A model generated the notes under the pieces. That model was not told where the DNA came from, did not search any database, and saw nothing but the letters and a program-made list of their open reading frames with translations. A stretch of 64,000 nucleotides of DNA, from assembly GCA_028875075.1 (NCBI GenBank), contig JAPPGF010000023.1:1-64000 (forward strand). Reading direction: 5' to 3'. The position numbers were made by a program, and so were the translations under genes. This document shows positions 1 to 8,212 of the stretch, in pieces; the first letter of the stretch is position 1; each line of letters opens with the position of its first letter. The DNA comes from Gemmatimonadota bacterium. Its GTDB lineage: Bacteria > Gemmatimonadota > Gemmatimonadetes > Longimicrobiales > Gaopeijiaceae.

Positions 1-398
1 CCGTGTTCCGCCCCTACGCCTCGATCGGGACGAACCTGCTGTTCTTCGAGAAGGGCGAGGCGACGAGGGAAGTCTGGTTCTGGGAGCATCTCGTGCCGGT
101 GGGCCAGAAGGCGTATTCCATGACCCGCCCGATTCGGGTGGAGCATCTCAACGACTGCGCTGAATGGTGGGGCGGAACCGAGCGCGAGGGCCGGAAGGAA
201 GGTGGCCGTGCTTGGAAGGTTAGTGCCGACGAGATCAAGGCGCGCGGCTACAACCTCGACATCAGGAATCCTCATGCGGAGGAAGAGGATCTTGGCGATC
301 CCGCGACGCTTCTGGAGAGACTGAACAGCGCCGAAGCCGAGGTGGCGTCGGTTCGAGACCAGTTGAAGGGGATCCTTGCCGAGGCGCTGTTGCGATGA
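1..398 (+). CDS. hsdM: Type I restriction-modification DNA methyltransferase subunit HsdM, C-terminal fragment
   Basis: The frame is open to the left edge, so only about the last 131 residues are present and the catalytic N6-adenine methyltransferase motifs lie outside the window. The family's M subunit methylates adenine in the bipartite site chosen by HsdS. What is visible is the C-terminal tail: a WFWEHLVPVG stretch, then a helical end (NSAEAEVASVRDQLKGILAEALL) of the kind that packs against HsdS. The stop overlaps the hsdS start in an ATGA, which supports an hsdM-hsdS operon. The assignment rests on this tail plus the unmistakable hsdS next door. Confidence 0.82.
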   Translation, partial: VFRPYASIGTNLLFFEKGEATREVWFWEHLVPVGQKAYSMTRPIRVEHLNDCAEWWGGTEREGRKEGGRAWKVSADEIKARGYNLDIRNPHAEEEDLGDPATLLERLNSAEAEVASVRDQLKGILAEALLR

Positions 399-2164
399 AC
401 GCCGCGCGCCTCCTCGACCTCTACGACCGCGTGGCGGATGCGCCGGACGCCATCGACCGCCTCCGCCGGTTCGTGATTGACCTCGCCGTGCGGGGGAAGC
501 TCGTAGAGCAGGATCCGACGGATGAACCGGCTTCGGAGCTTCTGAAGCGAATCGCGGTTGAGAAGGCGCACATGGTAAAGGCAGGGAAGATTAGGAAGCC
601 CCGCACTCTGTCGAACGGTGAGGGTTTGGTGGCACCCTTCGAGGTCCCAGGCACTTGGTGCTGGGACCGCCTTGATGCCGTTGGAGCGATCGTCGGTGGT
701 GGCACGCCGCGTGCTAGTGATCCCAGAAATTTCTCGAAGCCGGGAGAGGGCATTGCGTGGCTGACTCCGAAGGACCTCGGCGGTCACCGCAGCCGACACA
801 TTGAACGCGGCAGCCGCGATCTATCGCCACGAGGCCTTCAGTCCTCGTCGGCTACACTCATGCCTGCGGGCACGGTCCTCTTCAGTAGCCGTGCACCGAT
901 CGGTTACGTGGCCATCGCCGCCAACGCCGTTTCGACCAATCAGGGGTTCAAGTCCATCGTCCCTTACGTGTCCGATTGCTCCGCGTACATCGCCTTGGCG
1001 ATGCAGGCCTTCGCGCCGGGAATCGAGAACAGCGCGTCGGGTACGACCTTCAAGGAAGTGTCGGGACGAATCGTTGCCGGTGTACCTTTTCCGCTCCCAC
1101 CACTTGCCGAGCAGCACCGCATCGTTGCGAAGGTGGATGAGCTTTTCGCCCTCTGCGACCGGTTGGAGGAAACGCGAATCGCGCGCGAGGACGCCCGCGA
1201 CCGGCTAACCAGGGCCAGCTTGGCCCGCGTGTCCGCTGCCGACACAGACGCGGCGGCGTTCCGGGGCTACGCGCGGTTTGCCATCCATGCCCTACCCGCG
1301 CTGACCGCGCACGCCGATCAAGTCAAGCACCTGCGCCAGACGATCTTCGGCCTCGCCGTGCGGGGGAAGCTGGTGGAACAAAACTCGGCGGATGAACCGG
1401 CTTTGGCTTTGCTGAAGCGGATCGCGGCCGAGAAGGCACGCATGGTTAGAGCAGGGGAGATCAGGAAGCCTCGTAGTCTGTCGAACGGTGAAGCTCTTGA
1501 AACACCCTTCGAGATCCCAGCCGCCTGGTGCTGGGACCGTCTTGATGCCATTGGAGCAATCGTTGGTGGTGGCACACCGCCTGCTAGCGATCCTAGGAAT
1601 TTCTCGGAGCCGGGAAACGGAATCGCATGGCTGACACCGAAGGATCTCGGAGGTCATCGCAACCGGCACATTAGACGTGGCAACCGTGATCTATCGCTGC
1701 GAGGCTTGCAATACTCGTCGGCCACGCTCATGCCTGCGGGAACCGTTCTCTTCAGTAGTCGTGCGCCGATCGGTTACGTGGCCATCGCCGCCAACGCCGT
1801 TTCGACGAATCAGGGGTTCAAGTCCATTGTCCCCTACGTGTCCGATTGCTCCGCGTACATCGCCTTGGTGATGCGGGCCTTCGCACCGAGAATCGAGGAA
1901 AACGCGTCGGGTACGACCTTTAAGGAAGTGTCGGGCCGGACAGTTGCCGGTGTACCTTTTCCGCTCCCACCCCTCCCCGAGCAACGCCGCATCGTGGCCA
2001 GAGTCGATGAACTCATGGCGCTGTGCGACCAGTTGGAGGCTGGGGTCGGTGCTGCGGATGGCCTACGCAGTAGCTTACTCAACTCCCTTCTGCATGAGTC
2101 GCTGACCTCCGAGACAGCCAGCCCGAGTCGAACGACCAGCGGCGGTGCCAGGGATGGGGCATGA
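395..2164 (+). CDS. hsdS: Type I restriction-modification specificity subunit HsdS with two near-identical halves
   Basis: The S subunit reads the DNA target for the HsdM2S methyltransferase and the HsdR2M2S nuclease. The 589-residue protein has the usual two target-recognition domains, each followed by a helical conserved region (PLPPLAEQHRIVAKVDELFALCDRLEE and PLPPLPEQRRIVARVDELMALCDQLEA). The LAVRGKLVEQ segment occurs at residue 30 and again at 320, so the halves are offset by 290 codons (870 bp). The halves are alike even inside the recognition domains: the stretch from SSRAPIGYVAIAANA through SDCSAYIAL is identical. Most HsdS proteins have two different recognition domains. With two equal ones the expected target is a symmetric, gapped palindrome. 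The start overlaps the hsdM stop (ATGA). No hsdR is seen here; it may lie to the left. Confidence 0.93.
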   Translation: MNAARLLDLYDRVADAPDAIDRLRRFVIDLAVRGKLVEQDPTDEPASELLKRIAVEKAHMVKAGKIRKPRTLSNGEGLVAPFEVPGTWCWDRLDAVGAIVGGGTPRASDPRNFSKPGEGIAWLTPKDLGGHRSRHIERGSRDLSPRGLQSSSATLMPAGTVLFSSRAPIGYVAIAANAVSTNQGFKSIVPYVSDCSAYIALAMQAFAPGIENSASGTTFKEVSGRIVAGVPFPLPPLAEQHRIVAKVDELFALCDRLEETRIAREDARDRLTRASLARVSAADTDAAAFRGYARFAIHALPALTAHADQVKHLRQTIFGLAVRGKLVEQNSADEPALALLKRIAAEKARMVRAGEIRKPRSLSNGEALETPFEIPAAWCWDRLDAIGAIVGGGTPPASDPRNFSEPGNGIAWLTPKDLGGHRNRHIRRGNRDLSLRGLQYSSATLMPAGTVLFSSRAPIGYVAIAANAVSTNQGFKSIVPYVSDCSAYIALVMRAFAPRIEENASGTTFKEVSGRTVAGVPFPLPPLPEQRRIVARVDELMALCDQLEAGVGAADGLRSSLLNSLLHESLTSETASPSRTTSGGARDGA

Positions 2165-2303
2165 CGAGCATTCCAGTTGGGCCGCTAGTTGCGGCAAGTT
2201 CACCGTCTCCAAGGCGTCCGAGGTACTGGAGTCCGCAGTCGGAGGGATGCGTTGAGGGTGAACCAAGAGACCATGGCGAGAGAGATGCCAGAGGATGCGA
2301 CAC

Positions 2304-5300
2304 ATGACGTTCCCTGACCAACTCCGTATGGATCTCGTCACCCAGGCACTGTGGGATTCTGGCGGTGGAGGCGCATCGGTCATGGTGGGCAGCGGGTTCA
2401 GCAGGAACGCTCGGCCCAAACGCCCCAGCGGGTCGCCGATGCCCATGCTTGAAGACATCGCAACGCGGCTTCATCGGGAGCTCTCCCCTCGTGATCGGGA
2501 ACATCCTCCGCTTCCCGAACGACTGGCTCAGGAGTACGAGGTGGAGTGTGGAGAGACCAAACTGCATCAAGTCCTCCAGAGTATGATCGCTGATCATGAT
2601 TACCGTCCCGGTCCGTTTCACGGGCGTCTTCTCCAGATGCCATGGCGTGACATTTTCACCACGAACTGGGACACCCTTTTGGAACGGGCGTCCAGGAAGG
2701 TCCCAGAGCGCCCATATACCGTCGTCCGAGCCCGAAGTGATCTTCCGTCGAATAGTCGTCCGCGCATCGTCAAGTTGCACGGATCTCTGCCGGACCCGCC
2801 TCTTGTTCTCACGGAGGAGTCGTATCGCAGATACCCGCGCACGCATGCACCCTTCGTGAACACGGTGCAGCAAGCAATGATGGAATCCGTAGTTCTTCTG
2901 CTAGGGTTTTCTGGTGACGACCCGAACTTCCTGCATTGGTCCGGTTGGGTGCGCGACAACCTCCGCGACGCCGCTCCCAAGATCTATCTCGCCGGTTACC
3001 TAGGCATGTCACGTTCCCACCGACAGATGCTCGAATCGGTACGCAACGTAATCCCCATTGATCTTGCAGATCACCCGAAGATCGGTCAGTGGCCAGATCA
3101 CCTACGCCATCAGTTGGCGACGGAATGGATCCTGGCTTCCTTGGAATGCGGTAAGCCTTACGACCAGACACGGTGGCCAGAGCCGCCACCGCAGCCAAGG
3201 ACGATCAATCCGCTGATCCACCCCGTGGCGATGCGACGCTCGACCTGTCCAGTTGCAGAGCCCAAAGCGAATCCTCCCCACGAGGAATCAATCGACGCCG
3301 ACAAGCGTGAAGTTTCCAAGGCAGTGGGTTCATGGCGGCTAAACCGCAAGTGCTATCCCGGCTGGATCGTTTTCCCCCATGGCAAGCGATCCACCCAGCG
3401 GAGAGCCGTCGAGCACTGGACTCCGTTTATTCTCCGTGTTCTCCCCAACCTTGAGTGGCTGGAGCGTCTGGACGTCATTTACGAAGTCGTCTGGCGATTT
3501 GAGAAATCTCTAGCGCGACCACCGGAGGCTTTGGAAGCGGCTGCCGACGAGGTCTTGGATGCCATCGATTGCGAGATGCGGACGGTTGGTGGCGAGTGCA
3601 TGCCGACAGCCGACTGGACGATGATTCGTGCCAAGTGGCGTGAGGTGGCCCTGTCCCTTCTGACGCCTGCGCGTTATCGGCTTGATGCGGACGGATTGGA
3701 GGCCCGTCTTGAACGGCTCAAGAACTATATGAACGACGATCCCGATGTCGTTCAGCGGAGTCACCACGAGCGTTGCTTGTGGTCACTTTGGGAACTGGAC
3801 TACAAGTCGCTGGAGCAACATCTCGACGCATGGAATACAAGCGACGTTGACCCTATGTGGAAGCTGCGCAAGAGCGCTCTTCTGAGAAATGTTGGGAGAA
3901 GCCAAGAAGCGGCCGCTCTGGTTGAAGAGGCCATGGCGGAGATCAGGGTGGCGCCGCGGTCGGGACGGGACTTCACGGCAGCCGCTCGGGAGGGGTGGGC
4001 TCTCTGGAGCACGATTTCCTTGGAGAACTTGACGGGCTTGCGGGAGCGGTGGCGCCCTCTCGCGTCCATGCAGTGCGATGCTCTGGACGTTTGGGATCTC
4101 CGGAGCGCATTGGAGCGCGGCGACAAGAACGAGAAGGCCACACCCCACTTCGACCTAGGTGTTCAGCGGACTGACCGACTCTGGTACCGCTCCAACAGCG
4201 AAAGATATGCCGTCATCTATGAGAGTGTGCGATTGACGGAGGTCGCCGGTCTCCCCAACGCCGTTGACTCGATCGATATCGCAGGCTCGTTGCTAAGGCT
4301 GTCTGCCGAGCGATTGGCAGTCGTCGATCCGCAACTCGCGATTCGCCTTGTCCTTTGCACCGCGCAGATCGACACCGACCGGTCGCTTCAGCGCGTCTTG
4401 TCGCGCGAAGGCGTGGCGGCGTTGCCACGTGAGGAAGCACGACGGTTGTGCGACGCGGCGCAGAGGTTGGCCCTTCATGCAATCGGCCGAGGCGAGGCAG
4501 ACACGCACGTCGAGCGTGTGCCATGGCTCGAACGTGCGCGAGTCGCGTTGGAAGGATGGTCTCGCCTGATACTGCGGGCAGACCACGAAACGGCTGAGGG
4601 AGCGCTCCGAGACGGGCTCAAGTTACACGGACGCTCGATGCACTTTTGGCTGCACGATGCGTTGGGCAACCTGTTGCGTCGATCATGGGAGACCATGCGG
4701 TCACGCGATGGAGAAGATCTGGTATTGGATATCCTCGAGACGAGGATACCGCGAGACGACGAGACGGGAGTGGTCTTTAGGTTTCCTGAACCGGCCGACC
4801 TTCTGTCGGACCTGGAACAACCGCCCAAGCGAACACCCGAGAATGAGACACGTTGGATGCGGGTGATTGAGACCCTCGTTAGGGCTTCCGCAGAAGGTGG
4901 GGTCACACGCGAACGCGCTTCCCGGAGACTGGGCCGGATCGCGAGCTGGGGGCTCTTGACTTCCCAAGAGGCTGCCCAAGCGGCGGTTGGCTGGTGGGGT
5001 ACCGATGCACCTGACGACAGTCCCCTCCCAGGCGGGACCGGCCTGCATGATTATGCGTTCATCGTACTGCCTGAACCACGTCAGGGCATCGGAAGGCGTG
5101 CCTTCGGGCGAAAATGGCTAGAGGGGGATAGTTCGCGGGCGATACTGACAGGTTTGCACGGCGGCGGTGCCGTGGGCCTTTCCGTGGCTCACGGAGACCC
5201 GAATCGGGCTGACGACGTTCTTTACCAAGCAGGGCATGCTGTCGCCTTTCTACGCCATCACACACGCAGTCTAGCGTTGTCATCTTCCGAGAGGGATTTT

Positions 5301-6068
5301 GTCACGGAAATAGCGGATCGATGGACAGAGACGAACTTACGTTTCCCGAACGACATACCTGACCTGTTCCTTTTGCCCGTCCGACAATCCTTAGCGGGTG
5401 CGATTCGCGGTCTAGGGTTGCTGCTGTCCGAGGTGCGCGTGCCGACTTCCCTTGCCCAGGCTTTGAACCGGAAAGTGGAAGATCTGCACGACGCGCAATT
5501 GGGCGCGGAGGGAGTTCCGGCCTTTGGAATACTCCCCGGGATCTGGAGATCCGCCCCGGAACTGCTCGACGACATCGACGTGACCATGAAGAAAGGCCTC
5601 GCGTCTGACGATGCCCAGATGGCTAGCAGCGCGTTCGGCGCTTTGCATTTCTGGCTTGAACGGCAATCGGACGAGTCCCCGCCTCCTCCTATGGAACAAT
5701 GGGTGCGCGAAGTGGGGGTCGCGATCGCCGTCAGGCGACAGGCGGCGGGGAAAGCCCTTGATGTGGCCAAGTGGGTTTTTGAGCAGGGCCGCACCGATCA
5801 CCGGGATGTGATTCGCGGTCTCGTTGTTGCGGGAATGGGGTACCTGCTTGAGCAATTGCGGTACGACCGGGAAACAGCGGAAGCCAATGATCTCGACGTC
5901 CCACTCATGCGATGGCGGTGCATTCGCGTCGCGCGCGCTATTGCGGCGGAGCGCTCAGATACGCCCGATGTCGTTCGGAGATGGCTGGAACTCGGGAAGG
6001 ACGATCCCCTGCCGGAGGTGCGGCATATTGCCGCGGATTGGTGGAGCGATGGGAGGGTTGCCAAGTGA
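2304..6068 (+). CDS. Large SIR2-like protein of the SIR2_2/DUF4020 type, probable defence NADase
   Basis: This is a protein of about 1254 residues. The first ~260 residues form a SIR2-like fold: an N-terminal SVMVGSGFS glycine-rich loop, an FTTNWD motif (Asn about residue 121), a KLHGS motif (His about 159) and LLLGFSGDDPNF. Asn and His in these places are the usual catalytic pair of defence SIR2 domains that break down NAD+. The rest, about 950 residues, has no transmembrane segment, is Trp/Arg/Leu-rich and looks mainly helical. It matches my memory of SIR2 proteins that carry a C-terminal DUF4020, but I cannot verify this. An ATG also exists at 2295, but AGAGG at 2290-2294 lies directly against it and 9 nt before the ATG at 2304, so the latter is preferred. 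It lies between hsdS and an ImmA-like gene, which suggests an abortive-infection role (inference). Confidence 0.85.
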   Translation: MTFPDQLRMDLVTQALWDSGGGGASVMVGSGFSRNARPKRPSGSPMPMLEDIATRLHRELSPRDREHPPLPERLAQEYEVECGETKLHQVLQSMIADHDYRPGPFHGRLLQMPWRDIFTTNWDTLLERASRKVPERPYTVVRARSDLPSNSRPRIVKLHGSLPDPPLVLTEESYRRYPRTHAPFVNTVQQAMMESVVLLLGFSGDDPNFLHWSGWVRDNLRDAAPKIYLAGYLGMSRSHRQMLESVRNVIPIDLADHPKIGQWPDHLRHQLATEWILASLECGKPYDQTRWPEPPPQPRTINPLIHPVAMRRSTCPVAEPKANPPHEESIDADKREVSKAVGSWRLNRKCYPGWIVFPHGKRSTQRRAVEHWTPFILRVLPNLEWLERLDVIYEVVWRFEKSLARPPEALEAAADEVLDAIDCEMRTVGGECMPTADWTMIRAKWREVALSLLTPARYRLDADGLEARLERLKNYMNDDPDVVQRSHHERCLWSLWELDYKSLEQHLDAWNTSDVDPMWKLRKSALLRNVGRSQEAAALVEEAMAEIRVAPRSGRDFTAAAREGWALWSTISLENLTGLRERWRPLASMQCDALDVWDLRSALERGDKNEKATPHFDLGVQRTDRLWYRSNSERYAVIYESVRLTEVAGLPNAVDSIDIAGSLLRLSAERLAVVDPQLAIRLVLCTAQIDTDRSLQRVLSREGVAALPREEARRLCDAAQRLALHAIGRGEADTHVERVPWLERARVALEGWSRLILRADHETAEGALRDGLKLHGRSMHFWLHDALGNLLRRSWETMRSRDGEDLVLDILETRIPRDDETGVVFRFPEPADLLSDLEQPPKRTPENETRWMRVIETLVRASAEGGVTRERASRRLGRIASWGLLTSQEAAQAAVGWWGTDAPDDSPLPGGTGLHDYAFIVLPEPRQGIGRRAFGRKWLEGDSSRAILTGLHGGGAVGLSVAHGDPNRADDVLYQAGHAVAFLRHHTRSLALSSSERDFVTEIADRWTETNLRFPNDIPDLFLLPVRQSLAGAIRGLGLLLSEVRVPTSLAQALNRKVEDLHDAQLGAEGVPAFGILPGIWRSAPELLDDIDVTMKKGLASDDAQMASSAFGALHFWLERQSDESPPPPMEQWVREVGVAIAVRRQAAGKALDVAKWVFEQGRTDHRDVIRGLVVAGMGYLLEQLRYDRETAEANDLDVPLMRWRCIRVARAIAAERSDTPDVVRRWLELGKDDPLPEVRHIAADWWSDGRVAK

Positions 6069-6102
6069 TCGGATCAATTTGTAGAGTCGGGAGGATCGAA
6101 GC

Positions 6103-7251
6103 ATGATCCGCGTTCCCGTACCGCCCGAGATGCTTCTCTGGGCGTGCGAGCGTGCGGGCCACGACGTGGCCGATGTGGCTGAGCGCGTGCCGCAGTTGTG
6201 GGCTTGGGTCCGAAGCGAGCGGCAGCCGACGCTGAAGCAATTGGAAAGGCTGGCCAAGGTCACCCATACGCCGCTCGGCTACCTGTTCCTCCCGGAGCCT
6301 CCCGACGAACGCCTCCCGGTGCCCGACTACCGCACCGTGTCGAGCACTGCAACTGCCAAGCCGAGTCCCGACCTGCTGGACACGCTGTACACGATGCAGC
6401 GCCGCCAGGCATGGCTTCGGGATTCCCTCGTCGAACACGAGACGGAGCCACTGGCCTTTGTGGGAAGCGCCCGCGTTGCCGACGAGCCGGACGCCGTGGG
6501 TCGCGAGATGCGGCGCACCCTCGATCTGGACGAAGGGTGGGCGGCTGGCGTCCGAACGTGGCAGGACGCCGTGGGCGAATTGCGCCGTGCCATCGAGCGC
6601 CTTGGTGTGATGGCCGTTATCAACGGCGTGGTGGGAAACAACACCCATCGTCGGCTGAGGGTGGAGGAGTTCCGTGGCTTCGCACTCACGGACCCCTACG
6701 CGCCGCTGATCTTCGTGAACGGTGCCGACGCCAAGTCGGCGCAGATGTTCACCCTCGCGCACGAGTTGGCGCACGTCTGGCTTGGGACGGAGGGGGTCTC
6801 CGGTTTCGACACGCTGCTTCCCGGCGGTACGGAGGTGGAGGACTGGTGCAACCGGGCGGCGGCTGAAATGCTCGTGCCTGCCCGAGAAGTCAGAGCACGC
6901 TGGACGCGAGTCAGGCGGTTGCCGGATCCCTTCGATTCGCTCGCTCGCGCATTCAAGGTGAGCCCGGTGGTCGCCGCTCGCCGCGCTCTGGACCTGACGC
7001 TCATCGAACGCAGCACCTTCTTCGACTTCTACGAGGGCTATGTGAAGCGCGAACGCAGGAGCGCTACCAGGGCGACCGGGGGCGATTTCTTCAACAACCA
7101 GAACACACGCGTTGGCGAACTGTTCGCGACCCACGTCTTACACGCGGCCATGGAAGGCCGAATCGGCTTCAAGGCAGCCTACGACCTGACTGGGCTGCGC
7201 GGCGGAACATTCCAGAAGTACGCTAGACGGCTCGGGATGGACCTGCCATGA
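6103..7251 (+). CDS. ImmA/IrrE-family (M78) metallopeptidase with N-terminal HTH
   Basis: This 382-residue protein starts with an XRE-like helix-turn-helix region (about residues 5-60, QPTLKQLERLAKVTHTPLGY), followed by a spacer. A zinc peptidase domain carries HELAH at residues 220-224, with a downstream Glu in the EVEDWCNRAAAEMLVP helix as third ligand candidate. Family members cleave phage-type or toxin-linked repressors or act as antitoxin/regulators. GGGAGG eight nt before the ATG supports this start. The stop overlaps the next gene by ATGA. The pairing of this HTH-peptidase type with a DUF4411 gene is common in toxin-antitoxin annotations, so a regulator/antitoxin role is likely but unproven. 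Confidence 0.88.
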   Translation: MIRVPVPPEMLLWACERAGHDVADVAERVPQLWAWVRSERQPTLKQLERLAKVTHTPLGYLFLPEPPDERLPVPDYRTVSSTATAKPSPDLLDTLYTMQRRQAWLRDSLVEHETEPLAFVGSARVADEPDAVGREMRRTLDLDEGWAAGVRTWQDAVGELRRAIERLGVMAVINGVVGNNTHRRLRVEEFRGFALTDPYAPLIFVNGADAKSAQMFTLAHELAHVWLGTEGVSGFDTLLPGGTEVEDWCNRAAAEMLVPAREVRARWTRVRRLPDPFDSLARAFKVSPVVAARRALDLTLIERSTFFDFYEGYVKRERRSATRATGGDFFNNQNTRVGELFATHVLHAAMEGRIGFKAAYDLTGLRGGTFQKYARRLGMDLP

Positions 7252-7772
7252 ACTCAGGTCGGCCCTACCTCGTGGATTCGGACGTCTTCATCACAGCGAA
7301 AAACCTGTACTATCCGTTCGACATCTGCCTCGGCTTCTGGAAGAGTCTGCTTCATCACCACCGGGCGGGCCGGATCTACAGCATAGATCGGGTACGCAGC
7401 GAACTCCTCGCGGCCAGCAGGACCGAAGATCTCGTGCGTTGGGTGAGGAACGAAGTCCCGGATGGCTTCTTCCTTCCCGTGGACACCGCCGAAGTGTCGG
7501 ACGCGTACACGGACATCATGATGTGGGTCCAGCGCCAAGCGAGATTCTTCGACCACGCGAAGGCGAAGTTTGCGACGGGTGCGGACGGCTGGCTCGTGGC
7601 CTACGCCTGGGTCCACGGCGCAATCGTCGTGACCAACGAGCAGAGCGCGCCGCAGTCCAAGAAGGAGGTCAAGCTGCCCGATCTTTGCGATCAGTTCGGA
7701 GTCCGGCGCGACAACACGTTCGCCATGCTTCGCGCGCTGAACGTTCGATTCGACTGGACCGGCGACGGCTAA
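7248..7772 (+). CDS. DUF4411 PIN-like protein, probable toxin partner
   Basis: This is a 174-residue protein of the DUF4411 family. The N-terminus YLVDSDVFITAKN carries acidic residues placed like the first catalytic Asp of PIN ribonucleases. ADGWLVAYAWVHGAIVVTNEQ resembles the central D-x3-A-x-A and T(N)-(D/E) segment of PIN domains, though the last acidic position is TNE. It is translationally coupled to the preceding HTH-ImmA gene (4-nt overlap). The ribonuclease toxin role is inference from fold likeness and pairing; no membrane segment or signal peptide is seen. Confidence 0.83.
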   Translation: MNSGRPYLVDSDVFITAKNLYYPFDICLGFWKSLLHHHRAGRIYSIDRVRSELLAASRTEDLVRWVRNEVPDGFFLPVDTAEVSDAYTDIMMWVQRQARFFDHAKAKFATGADGWLVAYAWVHGAIVVTNEQSAPQSKKEVKLPDLCDQFGVRRDNTFAMLRALNVRFDWTGDG

Positions 7773-8212
7773 TGGGTCCGTTGGGAGTCGTGATCGGCGG
7801 GACTGCGGTTCCCGCGTACTCAGGGCACCCACGCTCTGGAGGAAAAGTGGCCCGTTTGGTATCTTGGCCGGGCGGCTTCCCAAGGCAGTTCGATGCGGAC
7901 TCGATTCCCGCCATTCGATGCGGGATTCCCCGCTATCGGGGCTTGATCGAACCCGATCCTTGTCGATGGCGAGAGTGGCAGATCGTGCAGTCCCAGTTTG
8001 ACTTACGTGATCTCTCGCCTTGATTTGCTGCTTCGTAAATCTGTGCTATCAGAGGGACTCCGGAAGGCTCCGGAAAGCCGCTGGAGGGTGCGCGCCTGAG
8101 ATCCCAATTGGCGGGAGTCAATCGACGGGAATCCGATCTGCTGCACTCACAAAGTTCAACTATCACAATTGGATACAAGATCGATGGCACCCGCAGCACC
8201 GGGCTGCCAGAC
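7773..8212. other. Intergenic stretch between the defence segment and the core genes
   Basis: This 440-bp stretch lies between convergent genes and has no convincing gene. It holds a small hairpin, CCCCG-CTAT-CGGGG (7928-7941), and a short direct repeat, TTCGATGCGG (7889-7898 and 7914-7923). The part from about 8000 to 8180 is visibly more AT-rich. No tRNA fragment or clear attachment site was recognised. It marks the change from accessory to housekeeping genes. Confidence 0.5.

Noticed and set aside
5938..7134. 398-codon frame on the - strand
   Set aside because: Antisense shadow of the ImmA-like gene, whose HELAH domain, start and ATGA overlap are convincing.
7889..7923. Short direct repeat TTCGATGCGG as a prophage or island attachment site
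   Set aside because: Only 10 bp, both copies within 35 bp, no integrase and no tRNA nearby.
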